From CAVXFS01 sp049582805 (GTDB lineage Bacteria; Pseudomonadota; Gammaproteobacteria; Burkholderiales; Gallionellaceae): DNA of 28,389 bases. The notes beneath the pieces were generated by a model. The model was not told the DNA's origin. It worked only from the letters and a program-made list of their open reading frames with translations, and did not search any database. Positions 7,021 through 15,132 of this stretch are shown one piece after another (within the stretch, counting starts at the first letter, position 1; each line of letters begins with the position of its first letter). The stretch spans positions 1 through 28,389 of the forward strand of contig JBAUUR010000115.1 in assembly GCA_049582805.1 (NCBI GenBank), read 5' to 3'. The position numbers and the translations under genes were made by a program.

Positions 7021-8312
7021 CTCATGGCCCTCCACATCTTGAATGCATCGCCCACCAGCCCGGTCAGCGAGCGGCGGCGCGTGAAGCTCTGGAAAATTTC
7101 CCGTTGCTTGGTTTTCTTGTCCACGCCGTCCACGGTGAGCATGGTGTGCGCCGCTTTATTGACCAGCTCGGGATAGGTGGTGAAAAACTGCGGATTGGCG
7201 TGGAACACGCCGGGCATGTTCTGGTACTTGGCAAGATCCTTCATTACGAAACTGTCGTCCAGTTTCGCGCGGTAGACCGCCAGGTTCTTCCGGCTCATGT
7301 CCTTGCCCGTCTGCTTCAGTTCAATCACGGTTTCCGCCGCCAGCCGCCCGGTGGTCATCGCCAGATTGGAGCCTTCGCGGTGCACGGCATTGACGAACAT
7401 GCCGGCGTCGCCGACGATCATCCAGCCGTCGCCATACACCTGCGGCATCGCCTTGAGGCCGCCTTCGGGGATCAGGTGCGCGGTGTATTCCTTCATCTCG
7501 CCGCCTTCGATCATCGGCCTGATTGCAGGGTGCGCCTTCATCTTTTCCAGCAGCAGATAGGGCGAGACCCCCTGCTTCTTGAGATCGGACAGCATGCAGC
7601 CGACGCCGATGGTGAGCGACTCGTTGTTGGTGTAGAGGAAACCGGTGCCCATCATGCCCTGGGTGATCTTGCCCATCATCTCGATCACGACGCCCTCGCC
7701 TTCCTTCACGTTAAAGCGCGACTCCACCGTCTCCTGCGGCAGGAACAGGATCTCCTTGACCGCCAGCGCCACATCGCCAGGATTCAGTTCCGGATGGAAG
7801 CCGCCCTTCTTCGCCAGCAGAGAGTTGACGCCGTCGGCCAGGATCACGATGTCGGCGAACAGGTCGCCGTTCTCGCGGTCGGTGTATACGCCGACCACGC
7901 GCTGTCCGTCCATGATCAGGTCGGTCACCGTGGTCTCGCAGATCACCAGCGTGCCGGCCTGCGCCACTCTCTCCGAGAACCACTTGTCGAACTGCGCGCG
8001 CAATATGGTGTAGCGGTTGAACGGCGCCTTGTTGAAGGCGTCGGAACGGTAATGCGTGCCGACGTAGGAATCGTCGTCCAGGACCCACATGCGCTGCTCG
8101 ATGATGTGGCGCTCCAGCGGCGCTTCGTCGCGGAACTCGGGGATGATGCGCTCCAGCGCATCGGAATACAGGATCGCGCCCTGCACGTTCTTGGAGCCGG
8201 GATATTCCCCGCGCTCGATCTGGATCACGCTAAGCCCGGCTTTCGCCAGGGTATAGGCCGCAGCGTTTCCCGAGGGCCCGGCACCGACCACAATGGCATC
8301 AAATTTTTCCAT
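7017..8312 (-). CDS. fixC: flavoprotein-quinone oxidoreductase FixC
   Basis: This 431-residue FAD enzyme resembles ETF-quinone oxidoreductase. The dinucleotide-binding fold is at the N-terminus (DAIVVGAGPSGNAAAYTLAKAG, residues 5-26), and a second FAD motif reads DGWMIVGDAGMFVNAVHREGSNLA (near 295-320). Length matches other FixC proteins. In the FixABCX complex it passes the high-potential branch of bifurcated electrons to quinone, while the other branch reduces ferredoxin or flavodoxin for nitrogenase. The start has AGGAGA upstream. The gene follows a GTAGC hairpin after fixB and overlaps fixX by four bases. Confidence 0.95.
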   Translation of the reverse strand: MEKFDAIVVGAGPSGNAAAYTLAKAGLSVIQIERGEYPGSKNVQGAILYSDALERIIPEFRDEAPLERHIIEQRMWVLDDDSYVGTHYRSDAFNKAPFNRYTILRAQFDKWFSERVAQAGTLVICETTVTDLIMDGQRVVGVYTDRENGDLFADIVILADGVNSLLAKKGGFHPELNPGDVALAVKEILFLPQETVESRFNVKEGEGVVIEMMGKITQGMMGTGFLYTNNESLTIGVGCMLSDLKKQGVSPYLLLEKMKAHPAIRPMIEGGEMKEYTAHLIPEGGLKAMPQVYGDGWMIVGDAGMFVNAVHREGSNLAMTTGRLAAETVIELKQTGKDMSRKNLAVYRAKLDDSFVMKDLAKYQNMPGVFHANPQFFTTYPELVNKAAHTMLTVDGVDKKTKQREIFQSFTRRRSLTGLVGDAFKMWRAMR

Positions 8313-8330
8313 GTTGATTCTCCTTGATTC

Positions 8331-8390
8331 AGCTTGTAGCTCGTAGCCAAGCCGGTTTTGCTACCTGCTACGAGCTACCGGCTACCAGCT
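8331..8390. repeat. GTAGC-type hairpin repeat overlapping the fixB stop codon
   Basis: The arms GTAGCTCGTAGC (8336-8347) and GCTACGAGCTAC (8367-8378) are a perfect 12-bp pair, extended imperfectly outward. The right arm lies inside the end of fixB: the repeat encodes its last residues (ELVAGSS) and its TAG stop at 8368-8370. It is the same family as 5547-5604. Confidence 0.85.
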
Positions 8391-9462
8391 CTTTTACCGC
8401 CAGTTCCCTGCGGAACGCCGCGGTCAGCGCCGGCAGTATGGTCATCGCGTTGCCGACGATGCCGTAGGTGGCGAAGTCGAAAATCGGCGCATTCGGATCG
8501 TTGTTGATCGCGATGATCACGTCGGAGGCATCCATGCCGACGCGGTGCTGGATCGCGCCGGAGATGCCCGCCGCGATATACAGTTTCGGACGCACGGTCT
8601 TGCCGGTCTGGCCGACCTGGCGCGCCGCCTCTACCCAGCCGGACTGCACCACGGGGCGCGTCGCGCCGACTTCCGCGCTGAGCACTTTGGCCAGGTCCCA
8701 GATCAGTTGGAAGTTCTCCTGCTTCTTGAGCCCCTTGCCGCCGGACACGATGATGTCGGCATATTCCAGATTGACCTTGTTGGTGTTCTGGTCAGGAATA
8801 AACTCCAGCACCTTGGTGATAATTTCGCTCTCGATCATCGACAGCTTATGCTCGGTGATGCCGCCGCTGCGCGCGGTGTCCCGCTTCGGCATCGCCATCA
8901 CGCGCGGCCTGACGGTTGCCATCTGCGGGCGGTAGTTGAGCGTCTGGATGGTGCACAGCAGGCTGCCGCCGAAAGTCGGGCGCGTCGCCAGCAGGCTGCG
9001 TATCTCCGCGTCGATGTTCAATTCGGTGCAGTCCGCAGTCAGGCCGGTCTGCAGCGTGGTCGCCACACTGCCCGCCAGGTCGCGCCCCAGCGTGGTCGCC
9101 CCGAGCAGCAGGATTTCCGGCTGGTAGGTATTGACCAGGTCGGTCATGCCCTTGGTGAACGGCTGGTTGCGGTAGTCCTTGAGCAACGCGTCTTCCATCA
9201 GGTAGCAGTGGTCGGCGCCATGGAAGAACGCTTCCTGGCAGAACTTGCGCGTAACCGCGCCCGGCGCACCCATCACCACGCCGGCGAGTTGTACGCCCAG
9301 CTTGTCGGCCAGCTTGCGCCCCTCGCCCAGCAACTCCCACGACACGGTATGCACCGCACCGCGCTCATGCTCGATGAACACCCAGACGCCGCGGTATTCG
9401 GCCAGACGCGGGTCGAGTTCGAATTTCTTTTTGCCCGCCGGCTTTTTGACTTCTTCGCTCAT
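8368..9462 (-). CDS. fixB: electron transfer flavoprotein alpha subunit FixB
   Basis: This 364-residue protein is the ETF alpha-type subunit of FixABCX. The N-terminal half holds the alpha/beta ETF domain (RGVWVFIEHERGAVHTVSWELLGEG; PEILLLGATTLGRDLAGSVA). The C-terminal half holds the FAD-binding domain (GGKGLKKQENF; ATRPVVQSGWVEAARQVGQTGKTV; YIAAGISGAIQHRVGM; AINNDPNAPIFDFATYGIVG), all diagnostic. The start at 9462 has GAGGATGAGACC upstream, and a basic N-terminal tail (MSEEVKKPAGKKK) precedes the domain. It begins 10 bases after fixA. The final residues ELVAGSS and the stop lie in a hairpin repeat, so the C-terminal tip was probably rewritten by the repeat. Confidence 0.95.
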   Translation of the reverse strand: MSEEVKKPAGKKKFELDPRLAEYRGVWVFIEHERGAVHTVSWELLGEGRKLADKLGVQLAGVVMGAPGAVTRKFCQEAFFHGADHCYLMEDALLKDYRNQPFTKGMTDLVNTYQPEILLLGATTLGRDLAGSVATTLQTGLTADCTELNIDAEIRSLLATRPTFGGSLLCTIQTLNYRPQMATVRPRVMAMPKRDTARSGGITEHKLSMIESEIITKVLEFIPDQNTNKVNLEYADIIVSGGKGLKKQENFQLIWDLAKVLSAEVGATRPVVQSGWVEAARQVGQTGKTVRPKLYIAAGISGAIQHRVGMDASDVIIAINNDPNAPIFDFATYGIVGNAMTILPALTAAFRRELAVKELVAGSS

Positions 9463-9472
9463 GGTCTCATCC

Positions 9473-10324
9473 TCAAACTGTCTTACTCTTCTCGAGTTCC
9501 GCGCGCACATGCGGAAACTGCGTGAACATTTTCATCAGCAGCGCCGCCGCGAGATCGTCTGGCTCGTTGCTCTGGGTCTGGATGATCTCGGCCTTCACCG
9601 TTTTGGGTATCGGCGCGAACACTTTGCTCACCACGGTGGGCGAGCCTTTCAGGCCGATCTTGCTGATATCCTCAATGCCCGCCGCGACGCGATCCCAGCG
9701 CTTGACCGCGGTGCGCGCCGCCCGAATCATGTTGGGCATGGTGGCGAAGCGCATTTCGTTGCTGCCTTCCAGCATGGTGATGAGGCTGGGCAGGCGCGTC
9801 TTCAGAACCTGCACTCCGCCTTCGGAACGGCGCTGCACCACGATCTCGCGCTTGCCGGTATTCACGCTGACGATGCTGGAGATGTAGGTGAGCAATTCCA
9901 GGTTGAGGCGTTTGGCCACGCCGGGGCCGACCTGCGCGGTATCGCCGTCTATGGTCTGCTTGCCGCAGAACACCAGGTCCACCGGCATGTTCTTTTCGAT
10001 CTGGCGGATGGCCGAGGCCAGCGCAAACGAAGTCGCCAGCGTGTCGGCGCCGGCAAAGGCGCGGTCGGTCACCAGGATGGCGTCGTCCGCGCCGAACGAC
10101 AGCGCCTTGCGCAGCGCGTTCTCGGCCTGCGGCGGCCCCATGGTGATCACCGTGACGAAACCGCCGAACCTGTCCTTGATGCGCAACGCTTCCTCCAGCG
10201 CGTACAGGTCATAGGGATTGATGATCGCCGGCACACCCTGGCGCATGATGGTGTTGGTCACCGGATGCACGCGGATCTGAGCCGAGTCCGGCACCTGCTT
10301 GATGCATACCACGATATGGATCAT
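9473..10324 (-). CDS. fixA: electron transfer flavoprotein beta subunit FixA
   Basis: This 283-residue ETF beta-type subunit pairs with FixB and carries the bifurcating flavin. Signatures are HIVVCIKQVPDSAQIRVHPVTNTIMRQGVPAIINPYDLYALEEAL at the N-terminus, TVITMGPPQAENALRKALSFGADDAILVTD, and VFCGKQTIDGDTAQVGPGVAKRL. Length is right for FixA. The start has GAGGAAAG upstream. The gene follows nifW across a 51-bp perfect hairpin and precedes fixB by 10 bases. In diazotrophs FixABCX oxidises NADH, sending one electron to quinone and one to the nitrogenase electron donor. Confidence 0.95.
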   Translation of the reverse strand: MIHIVVCIKQVPDSAQIRVHPVTNTIMRQGVPAIINPYDLYALEEALRIKDRFGGFVTVITMGPPQAENALRKALSFGADDAILVTDRAFAGADTLATSFALASAIRQIEKNMPVDLVFCGKQTIDGDTAQVGPGVAKRLNLELLTYISSIVSVNTGKREIVVQRRSEGGVQVLKTRLPSLITMLEGSNEMRFATMPNMIRAARTAVKRWDRVAAGIEDISKIGLKGSPTVVSKVFAPIPKTVKAEIIQTQSNEPDDLAAALLMKMFTQFPHVRAELEKSKTV

Positions 10325-10369
10325 TTCACTTTCCTCTTCAACATTTCAGCGGGGCTGGGTTCACCCGCC

Positions 10370-10420
10370 TGTAGGGTGCGCTTGCGCACCATCGGCCCTG
10401 GTGCGCAAGCGCACCCTACA
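10370..10420. repeat. perfect 22-bp hairpin (GTAGGGTG type) overlapping the nifW stop
   Basis: The arms 10370-10391 and 10399-10420 are exact reverse complements, with a 7-base loop (TCGGCCC). The TAG stop of nifW (10416-10418) is inside the right arm. The outer bases (GTAGGGTG) match the ends of the repeat at 18307-18371. There is no U-tract, so it is not a simple terminator, and fixA follows in the same direction. Confidence 0.9.
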
Positions 10421-10748
10421 TATTTCTTGCCGGCAGCGAGGCCCGCAGGCTGTCCACGCTGAAGGTTTTCACCCCGCTCGCATCCTGGAATACCTTGAAC
10501 ACCTTCTCCGTGGCGGCGTCCGACTTCACGAAATCGCCATAGGCGCGCTGCAGCAGCGCCGTGTATTCCGCCTTGATCTGCGCATCATCAGCGCCCGAAA
10601 AAGTGTGGCGCGCGATGTACTGGTTGAAGCGCTTGAGTATGTGCAAGCGGTTGACGTTGACCACGCGCTGGTCGTAGTCCACTTCCAGGAAATTCAGGAA
10701 CTCTTCCGCGGAAGAGAGCTTGCCCAAAGAATTTGCGATTTCGCTCAC
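10416..10748 (-). CDS. nifW: nitrogenase-stabilising protein NifW
   Basis: This 110-residue cytosolic protein is NifW: LSSAEEFLNFLEVDYDQRVVNVNRLHILKRFNQYI and the downstream AYGDFVKSDAATEKVFKVF are conserved in the family. NifW interacts with the MoFe protein and is thought to protect or help mature it, notably under oxygen stress. The start codon is GTG (10748) with AAGGAG upstream. It lies 12 bases after nifV. The last codons and stop (NM-stop) run into a perfect hairpin repeat, so the native C-terminus may have been clipped slightly. Confidence 0.93.
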   Translation of the reverse strand: MSEIANSLGKLSSAEEFLNFLEVDYDQRVVNVNRLHILKRFNQYIARHTFSGADDAQIKAEYTALLQRAYGDFVKSDAATEKVFKVFQDASGVKTFSVDSLRASLPARNM

Positions 10749-10760
10749 GCCGTTGCTCCT

Positions 10761-11915
10761 TTACGAATGGCTGGCCGAATACGCCACGGTTTCGAAATAA
10801 ATTTTCTGCAAGTCGTCCTGCGCCGGCGAATGCTTGGTACGATCAGCGAACTCGCGCACCTTGCACAATATCCGCTGCGCTTCTCCAGTCGAGAGCGCGA
10901 TGCCGATGTCGGCATACGCCTTGATGACCCCGCTTGTGCCGGAATGCTTGCCCAGTACCATGCGGTGCATCATGCCCACTTCGGATGGGTCGAACGATTC
11001 GTAATTGCGCGGATTCTTCAGCAGACCATCCACATGGATGCCAGCCTCATGCGTGAACACCGCGGAACCGACGATGCTCTTGTTCGCCGCCACGCCGCGC
11101 CCGGATGAGTCAGCCACCAGTTTTGACAACTCATGGTAGGCATGCATATCGACGCCGGTTTCGATGCCTGAAATATGGCGCAGCGCCATTACCACTTCCT
11201 CCAGTGGCGCATTGCCGGCCCGCTCACCCAGGCCATTCACCGTGGTATTCACATGCGTCGCGCCGGCGCGCACCGCTGCAATGGAATTGGCGGTGGCCAG
11301 GCCGAAGTCGTCGTGCGCGTGAATTTCGATTTGCAGGTCGGTGGTCCTCTTGAGCAAGTCTATGCGCTCAAACGTGGTGAACGGGTCGAGCATGCCCAGC
11401 GTGTCGGCGAAGCGGAAGCGCAACGCGCCGCAAGCCTGCGCCGCTTCCGCCACGCGGCGCACAAAATCGATGTCGGCGCGCGAGGAATCCTCCCCGCCGA
11501 CCGATACATAAAAGCCGAGGTCGGCCGCCCTGGTGACGAAATGGCGCACGGTGCGCAGCACCCAGTCGCGGTCTTTTTCCAGTTTCTTGCCGATCATGAT
11601 GTCGGAGACCGGAACGGACAGGTTCACCCAGTCCACATTGCATTGCGCGATAGCCGCCAGGTCGGACTCATGCATGCGCCCCCACACCATCAGGCCAGCC
11701 GGCAATTCCTGTCCGGCGATTTCGTTGATGACCTCGCATTCCGCCTCGCCCATCACCGGCACGCCGACTTCCAGCTCGGAAACGCCGGCCGCCACCAGCG
11801 CATGCGCGATGGCAATTTTCTCTTCGGCATTGAACGCGACGCCTGCCGTCTGCTCGCCATCGCGCAACGTCGTATCGTTGATCGTAACCATCTTGCTGGA
11901 GTATTCGCTGTGCAT
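10761..11915 (-). CDS. nifV: homocitrate synthase NifV
   Basis: This 384-residue enzyme condenses acetyl-CoA with 2-oxoglutarate to homocitrate, the organic ligand of FeMo-co. Motifs of the isopropylmalate/homocitrate synthase TIM barrel are clear: INDTTLRDGEQTAGVAF (12-28, metal and substrate binding), RFADTLGMLDPF, EIHAHDDFGLATANS (metal-binding histidines) and NTTVNGLGERAGNAPLEEV. Length equals other NifV proteins. The start at 11915 has GAGAGGA 8 bases upstream. It is the first gene of a long operon (nifV-nifW-fixABCX and more), preceded by a sigma54 promoter at 11942-11957 and a NifA site at 12051-12066. Confidence 0.95.
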   Translation of the reverse strand: MHSEYSSKMVTINDTTLRDGEQTAGVAFNAEEKIAIAHALVAAGVSELEVGVPVMGEAECEVINEIAGQELPAGLMVWGRMHESDLAAIAQCNVDWVNLSVPVSDIMIGKKLEKDRDWVLRTVRHFVTRAADLGFYVSVGGEDSSRADIDFVRRVAEAAQACGALRFRFADTLGMLDPFTTFERIDLLKRTTDLQIEIHAHDDFGLATANSIAAVRAGATHVNTTVNGLGERAGNAPLEEVVMALRHISGIETGVDMHAYHELSKLVADSSGRGVAANKSIVGSAVFTHEAGIHVDGLLKNPRNYESFDPSEVGMMHRMVLGKHSGTSGVIKAYADIGIALSTGEAQRILCKVREFADRTKHSPAQDDLQKIYFETVAYSASHS

Positions 11916-11941
11916 TTTGTTGTCCTCTCACCATCATGGTC

Positions 11942-11957
11942 AGCAACAACTGTGCCA
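11942..11957 (-). promoter_or_regulatory. sigma54 (-24/-12) promoter of nifV
   Basis: The minus strand reads TGGCACAGTTGTTGCT, close to the sigma54 consensus TGGCAC-N5-TTGCW with exact GG-N10-GC spacing. Transcription would start near 11931, leaving a leader of about 16 bases that still contains the nifV ribosome-binding site. Confidence 0.88.
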
Positions 11958-12050
11958 CCGTCAGAGACACGCTCTTTGACAATAGGAATCAACCAGATAA
12001 TTTTCCTTGTCGCGTTGCGGCAGCAACACAAAACAGACAATAGAAATGTT

Positions 12051-12066
12051 TGTAGCGTTTGCGACA
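12051..12066 (-). promoter_or_regulatory. NifA upstream activator site for nifV
   Basis: The segment reads TGTCGCAAACGCTACA on the minus strand, a TGT-N10-ACA match. It lies about 125 bases upstream of the predicted nifV transcription start, a normal distance for NifA. It shares TGTCGCA with the nifB site. Confidence 0.82.
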
Positions 12067-12142
12067 ATGGTGGCTGTGAGGTAAAACGTGCGTCTCGCGG
12101 AAGGGCAGGATGCGTGTACAGGGCCGGGAGCGACCGGGGAAA

Positions 12143-14005
12143 TCAGATGCCGAGCGCCTCCAGCTTGCGTCCGGCGAGCGCGCGGTGGATGCCGGCATTC
12201 ATGCGTTTGGCGGCAAACGCCTGGGTGGCGGCGTTGAGCGCTGCGACCGCATGGCGCACGCTCTGGCCGTCCTGGCCGTACATGGTTTTGCCGAGGCGCT
12301 GCATCCGGTCGCGGATCATCTGCGTCTCTTCCAGCTCCAGCAGATCGCCATCCTGTTCGAGCGCGGCTTCCACCGCCTCGATCAGGCGCTGTCCTTCCAC
12401 CTGCTGCTCGACCAGCGCGCGTGTCTTCATGTCATCTGTCGCGTGTTGCAGGGAGGCTTTGAGCATGGCGCCGATCTGTTCATCCGACAGCCCGTAGGAA
12501 GGTTTGACGGCTACCGCGGCTTCGACGCCGGTTTTTTGTTCGCATGCGCTGACCGAGAGCAAACCGTCGGCATCCACCTGGAAGGTGACGCGGATACGCG
12601 CCGCGCCTGCCGCCATCGGCGGGATGCCGCGCAGCTCGAATTTTGCCAGCGAGCGGCAATCGCTCACCAGTTCGCGTTCGCCCTGCACGATGTGAAAGCT
12701 CATCGCGGTCTGTCCGTCCTTGAAGGTCGTGAAATCCTGCGCGCGCGCGATCGGCAGGGTGGCATTGCGCGGAATGACCTTTTCCGTCAAGCCGCCCATG
12801 GTCTCGATGCCCAGGCTCAGCGGGATCACGTCAAGCAACAGCAGGTCGTCGTTCGAACGGTTGCCGGCCAGCGCATTGGCCTGGATGGCTGCGCCGAGGG
12901 CGACGACCTGGTCCGGGTCAAGATCGGTGAGCGGCGGTTTGCCGAAGAAATCGTGCACCGCCTGGCGCACATGCAACATGCGGGTGGACCCGCCGACCAT
13001 CACCACCCCCTGAACTTCGTCGCGGGTCAACCCGGCATCGCGCAAGGCTTTGCGCATCGGTTGCAGAGTCCGCTCCACCAGATCGCGGGTCAGGCTGAAG
13101 AAAGTCTCGCGCCTCAGCATCAGCGCGACCTGCTCGCCCCGGCTCAGCGTGCAGGCAATGGACGCTTCTGCATGTTCGGTCAATGTCTCCTTGGCGCACT
13201 TGGCCTCGGCCAGCAGGTTGCCCAGGTCCACGGTGGGCAGATCGCTCAGTTTGCCTTGCCCGACGATCCAGCCATAGATGCAGCGGTCGAAATCGTCGCC
13301 GCCCAATGCCGAATCGCCGCAGGTCGCCAGCACTTCGAACACGCCCTGGCGCAGACGCAGCACCGAGATGTCGAACGTGCCGCCGCCCAGATCGTAGATC
13401 ACGTACACGCCTTCGCTGCCGTTATCCAGCCCATAGGCCACGGCAGCGGCGGTTGGCTCGGCCAGCAGGCGCAGCACCTTCAATCCGGCGAGCCGCGCCG
13501 CGTCCTTGGTGGCCTGGCGTTGCGCATCGTCGAAATAGGCCGGTACGGTGATCACCGCGCCGATCAGTTCGCCGCCCAATGCCGCTTCGGCGCGCTCGCG
13601 CAGCACCCTGAGTATTTCCACCGAGACTTCCACCGGGCTGCGCACGTCGGCGACGGTCTTGATCTGCAGCATGCCATCGGTGGAGACGAATTTGTAGGGA
13701 ATATTCCTGTTGTCGCAAAGATCGCTGTACGCGCGCCCCATCAAGCGTTTCACCGACTGGATGGTATTGTGCGGGTCGATCGCGCGTGCCGCCAGCGCTT
13801 CGTATCCGACCTGCACCTTGCCCCTGGGCAGGTAGCGCACCACGGAGGGCAGCAGCGCGCGGCCCTGTTCGTCCCTGATGACGGCAGATTCGCCGCTGCG
13901 CACCGTCGCCACCAGCGAGTTGGTCGTGCCGAGATCGATGCCGACCGCCCGCCTGTGCTGGTGCGGTGCGGCGCTCTTGCCCGGCTCGGCTATCTGTAGC
14001 AGCAT
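12143..14005 (-). CDS. hscA: Hsp70-type Fe-S chaperone HscA
   Basis: This 620-residue specialised Hsp70 helps release Fe-S clusters from IscU. The N-terminus (MLLQIAEPGKSAAPHQHRRAVGIDLGTTNS) matches HscA rather than DnaK. The ATPase phosphate loops are IDLGTTNS (23-30), IYDLGGGTFDISVL and VVMVGGSTRM, and the substrate-binding domain starts near LLDVIPLSLGIETMGG. Length is as in E. coli HscA (616). The start is four bases after the iscA stop and has no clear ribosome-binding site, suggesting coupling. HscA normally works with the J-protein HscB, whose gene usually sits between iscA and hscA but is missing here. It ends the iscSUAA-hscA operon under a sigma54 promoter. Confidence 0.95.
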   Translation of the reverse strand: MLLQIAEPGKSAAPHQHRRAVGIDLGTTNSLVATVRSGESAVIRDEQGRALLPSVVRYLPRGKVQVGYEALAARAIDPHNTIQSVKRLMGRAYSDLCDNRNIPYKFVSTDGMLQIKTVADVRSPVEVSVEILRVLRERAEAALGGELIGAVITVPAYFDDAQRQATKDAARLAGLKVLRLLAEPTAAAVAYGLDNGSEGVYVIYDLGGGTFDISVLRLRQGVFEVLATCGDSALGGDDFDRCIYGWIVGQGKLSDLPTVDLGNLLAEAKCAKETLTEHAEASIACTLSRGEQVALMLRRETFFSLTRDLVERTLQPMRKALRDAGLTRDEVQGVVMVGGSTRMLHVRQAVHDFFGKPPLTDLDPDQVVALGAAIQANALAGNRSNDDLLLLDVIPLSLGIETMGGLTEKVIPRNATLPIARAQDFTTFKDGQTAMSFHIVQGERELVSDCRSLAKFELRGIPPMAAGAARIRVTFQVDADGLLSVSACEQKTGVEAAVAVKPSYGLSDEQIGAMLKASLQHATDDMKTRALVEQQVEGQRLIEAVEAALEQDGDLLELEETQMIRDRMQRLGKTMYGQDGQSVRHAVAALNAATQAFAAKRMNAGIHRALAGRKLEALGI

Positions 14006-14009
14006 GGTG

Positions 14010-14333
14010 TTAAACGTTGAAACTTTCCCCGCAGCCGCAGGTGTTCTTGACGTTGGGGTTGTTGAATTTGAAACCCTCGTTCAACCCCTCCCTGGCGTAG
14101 TCCAGTTCCATGCCGCTCAGGTAAGGCAGGCTCTTAGGATCGACCAGCACGGTGACGCCGAAGCTCTCGAAAGTCAGATCGTCCGCGTCGAGTTCATCGG
14201 CGAATTCCAGGCTGTAAGCCATGCCGGAGCAACCCGAGGTCTTGACGCCGATGCGCAGGCCGACACCCTTGCCGCGGTTCTGCATGAAGTTGTGCACCCG
14301 TGCCGCGGCGCGTTCGGTCAGTGTGATCGTCAT
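14010..14333 (-). CDS. iscA: Fe-S assembly protein IscA
   Basis: This 107-residue A-type carrier has the three conserved cysteines at C35 (KTSGCSG) and C99/C101 (NTCGCGESF), exactly the E. coli IscA numbering. Length equals IscA (107). A-type proteins receive or build [4Fe-4S] clusters from IscU-derived units. It lies 14 bases after a second A-type gene and 4 bases before hscA. The paired arrangement suggests division of work between the two carriers. Confidence 0.93.
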   Translation of the reverse strand: MTITLTERAAARVHNFMQNRGKGVGLRIGVKTSGCSGMAYSLEFADELDADDLTFESFGVTVLVDPKSLPYLSGMELDYAREGLNEGFKFNNPNVKNTCGCGESFNV

Positions 14334-14347
14334 GATGGATTATTCCC

Positions 14348-14683
14348 TCAAACAGAAAAAGATGAACCGCATCCGCAAGTGGAAGTGGCGTTCGGGTTGC
14401 TGATGACGAAGCGGGCGCCTTCCAGGCCTTCCTGATAATCGATGGAGGCGCCCGCCAGATACTGGAAGCTCATCGCATCGATCAGCAGCGACACGGCGTT
14501 CTTCTCGATCACCGTGTCGTCCTCGTTCACCATCTCGTCGAAAGCGAAATTGTATTCGAAGCCGGAACAGCCGCCGCCGGAAACGAAGATGCGCAACTTC
14601 AGGTTCGGGTTGCCTTCTTCCCGGATCAACGCGCTCACCTTGCCGGCGGCGTTGTCGGTGAAATCTATCGGTGCTTCTGTCAT
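14348..14683 (-). CDS. A-type Fe-S carrier, ErpA-like
   Basis: This 111-residue protein has C39 (SGGGCSGFEYNF) and C103/C105 (STCGCGSSFSV), the A-type cluster-carrier pattern. The motif GGGCSGFEY and the phrase NPNATSTCGCGSSF are closer to ErpA than to IscA. ErpA delivers [4Fe-4S] clusters to end targets. The start is fixed at 14683, where ATG overlaps the iscU stop (ATGA, 14680-14683) and AGGAGA lies upstream; the longer open frame upstream is inside iscU. Its presence inside an isc operon, next to a true iscA, is less usual than a lone erpA gene. Confidence 0.9.
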   Translation of the reverse strand: MTEAPIDFTDNAAGKVSALIREEGNPNLKLRIFVSGGGCSGFEYNFAFDEMVNEDDTVIEKNAVSLLIDAMSFQYLAGASIDYQEGLEGARFVISNPNATSTCGCGSSFSV

Positions 14684-15111
14684 ATCATCGTCTCCTGAAT
14701 GGGTGTACAGGCTTGATAGCCCTCTTCTTCTGTCTTGCGCTTGCTCTTCAGATCGGCCACCGCGGCCTTGATGGCGTCCTCGGCCAGGATCGAGCAGTGT
14801 ATCTTCACCGGCGGCAGCGCCAATTCCTCGGAGATCGCGGTGTTCTTGATCTCCAGCGCCTGATCCAGCGTCTTGCCCTTGAGCCATTCCGTCACCAGCG
14901 AACTGGATGCGATGGCCGAGCCGCAGCCGTAGGTCTTGAATTTGGCATCCTCGATCACGCCTGCATCGCTTACCTTGATCTGCAACTTCATCACGTCGCC
15001 GCATGCCGGCGCGCCGACCATGCCGGTGCCGACGTTGTGGGCTGCCTTGTCAAGGGAGCCGACGTTGCGCGGGTTTTCGTAGTGATTCATCAATTTTTCG
15101 CTGTAAGCCAT
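14680..15111 (-). CDS. iscU: Fe-S scaffold protein IscU
   Basis: This scaffold has cysteines C37 (APACGD), C63 (YGCGSA) and C106 (KIHCS), and the HscA-binding motif LPPVK at 99-103, all at E. coli IscU positions. It assembles clusters from IscS sulfur. It is 143 residues, about 15 longer than E. coli IscU: a C-terminal tail after LKSKRK contains EEEGYQACTPIQ and an additional cysteine. It lacks the central [2Fe-2S] and C-terminal Nfu domains of true NifU. The start has AAAGGAG upstream. It follows iscS across a hairpin repeat. Confidence 0.95.
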   Translation of the reverse strand: MAYSEKLMNHYENPRNVGSLDKAAHNVGTGMVGAPACGDVMKLQIKVSDAGVIEDAKFKTYGCGSAIASSSLVTEWLKGKTLDQALEIKNTAISEELALPPVKIHCSILAEDAIKAAVADLKSKRKTEEEGYQACTPIQETMI

Positions 15112-15132
15112 TTTCTTGCTCCTTTCAGTCGC

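Noticed and set aside
7104..8327. Long plus-strand open frame (407 codons) opposite fixC
   Set aside because: It is antisense to a clear fixC, has a His/Arg/Gln/Leu-rich shadow composition and no ribosome-binding site. The same applies to the long antisense frames over fixA, fixB, hscA, nifA and nifB.
10370..10420. Rho-independent terminator after nifW
   Set aside because: The stem is perfect but no T-run follows in the direction of transcription, and fixA follows with its own ribosome-binding site in the same direction.
12110..13999. 629-codon plus-strand open frame over hscA
   Set aside because: hscA on the other strand has every HscA motif. The plus-strand product is repetitive in His, Gln and Arg, typical of an antisense reading of a GC-rich gene.
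14680..15111. Calling the scaffold gene nifU
   Set aside because: It has only the IscU domain; the [2Fe-2S] and Nfu domains of NifU are absent.
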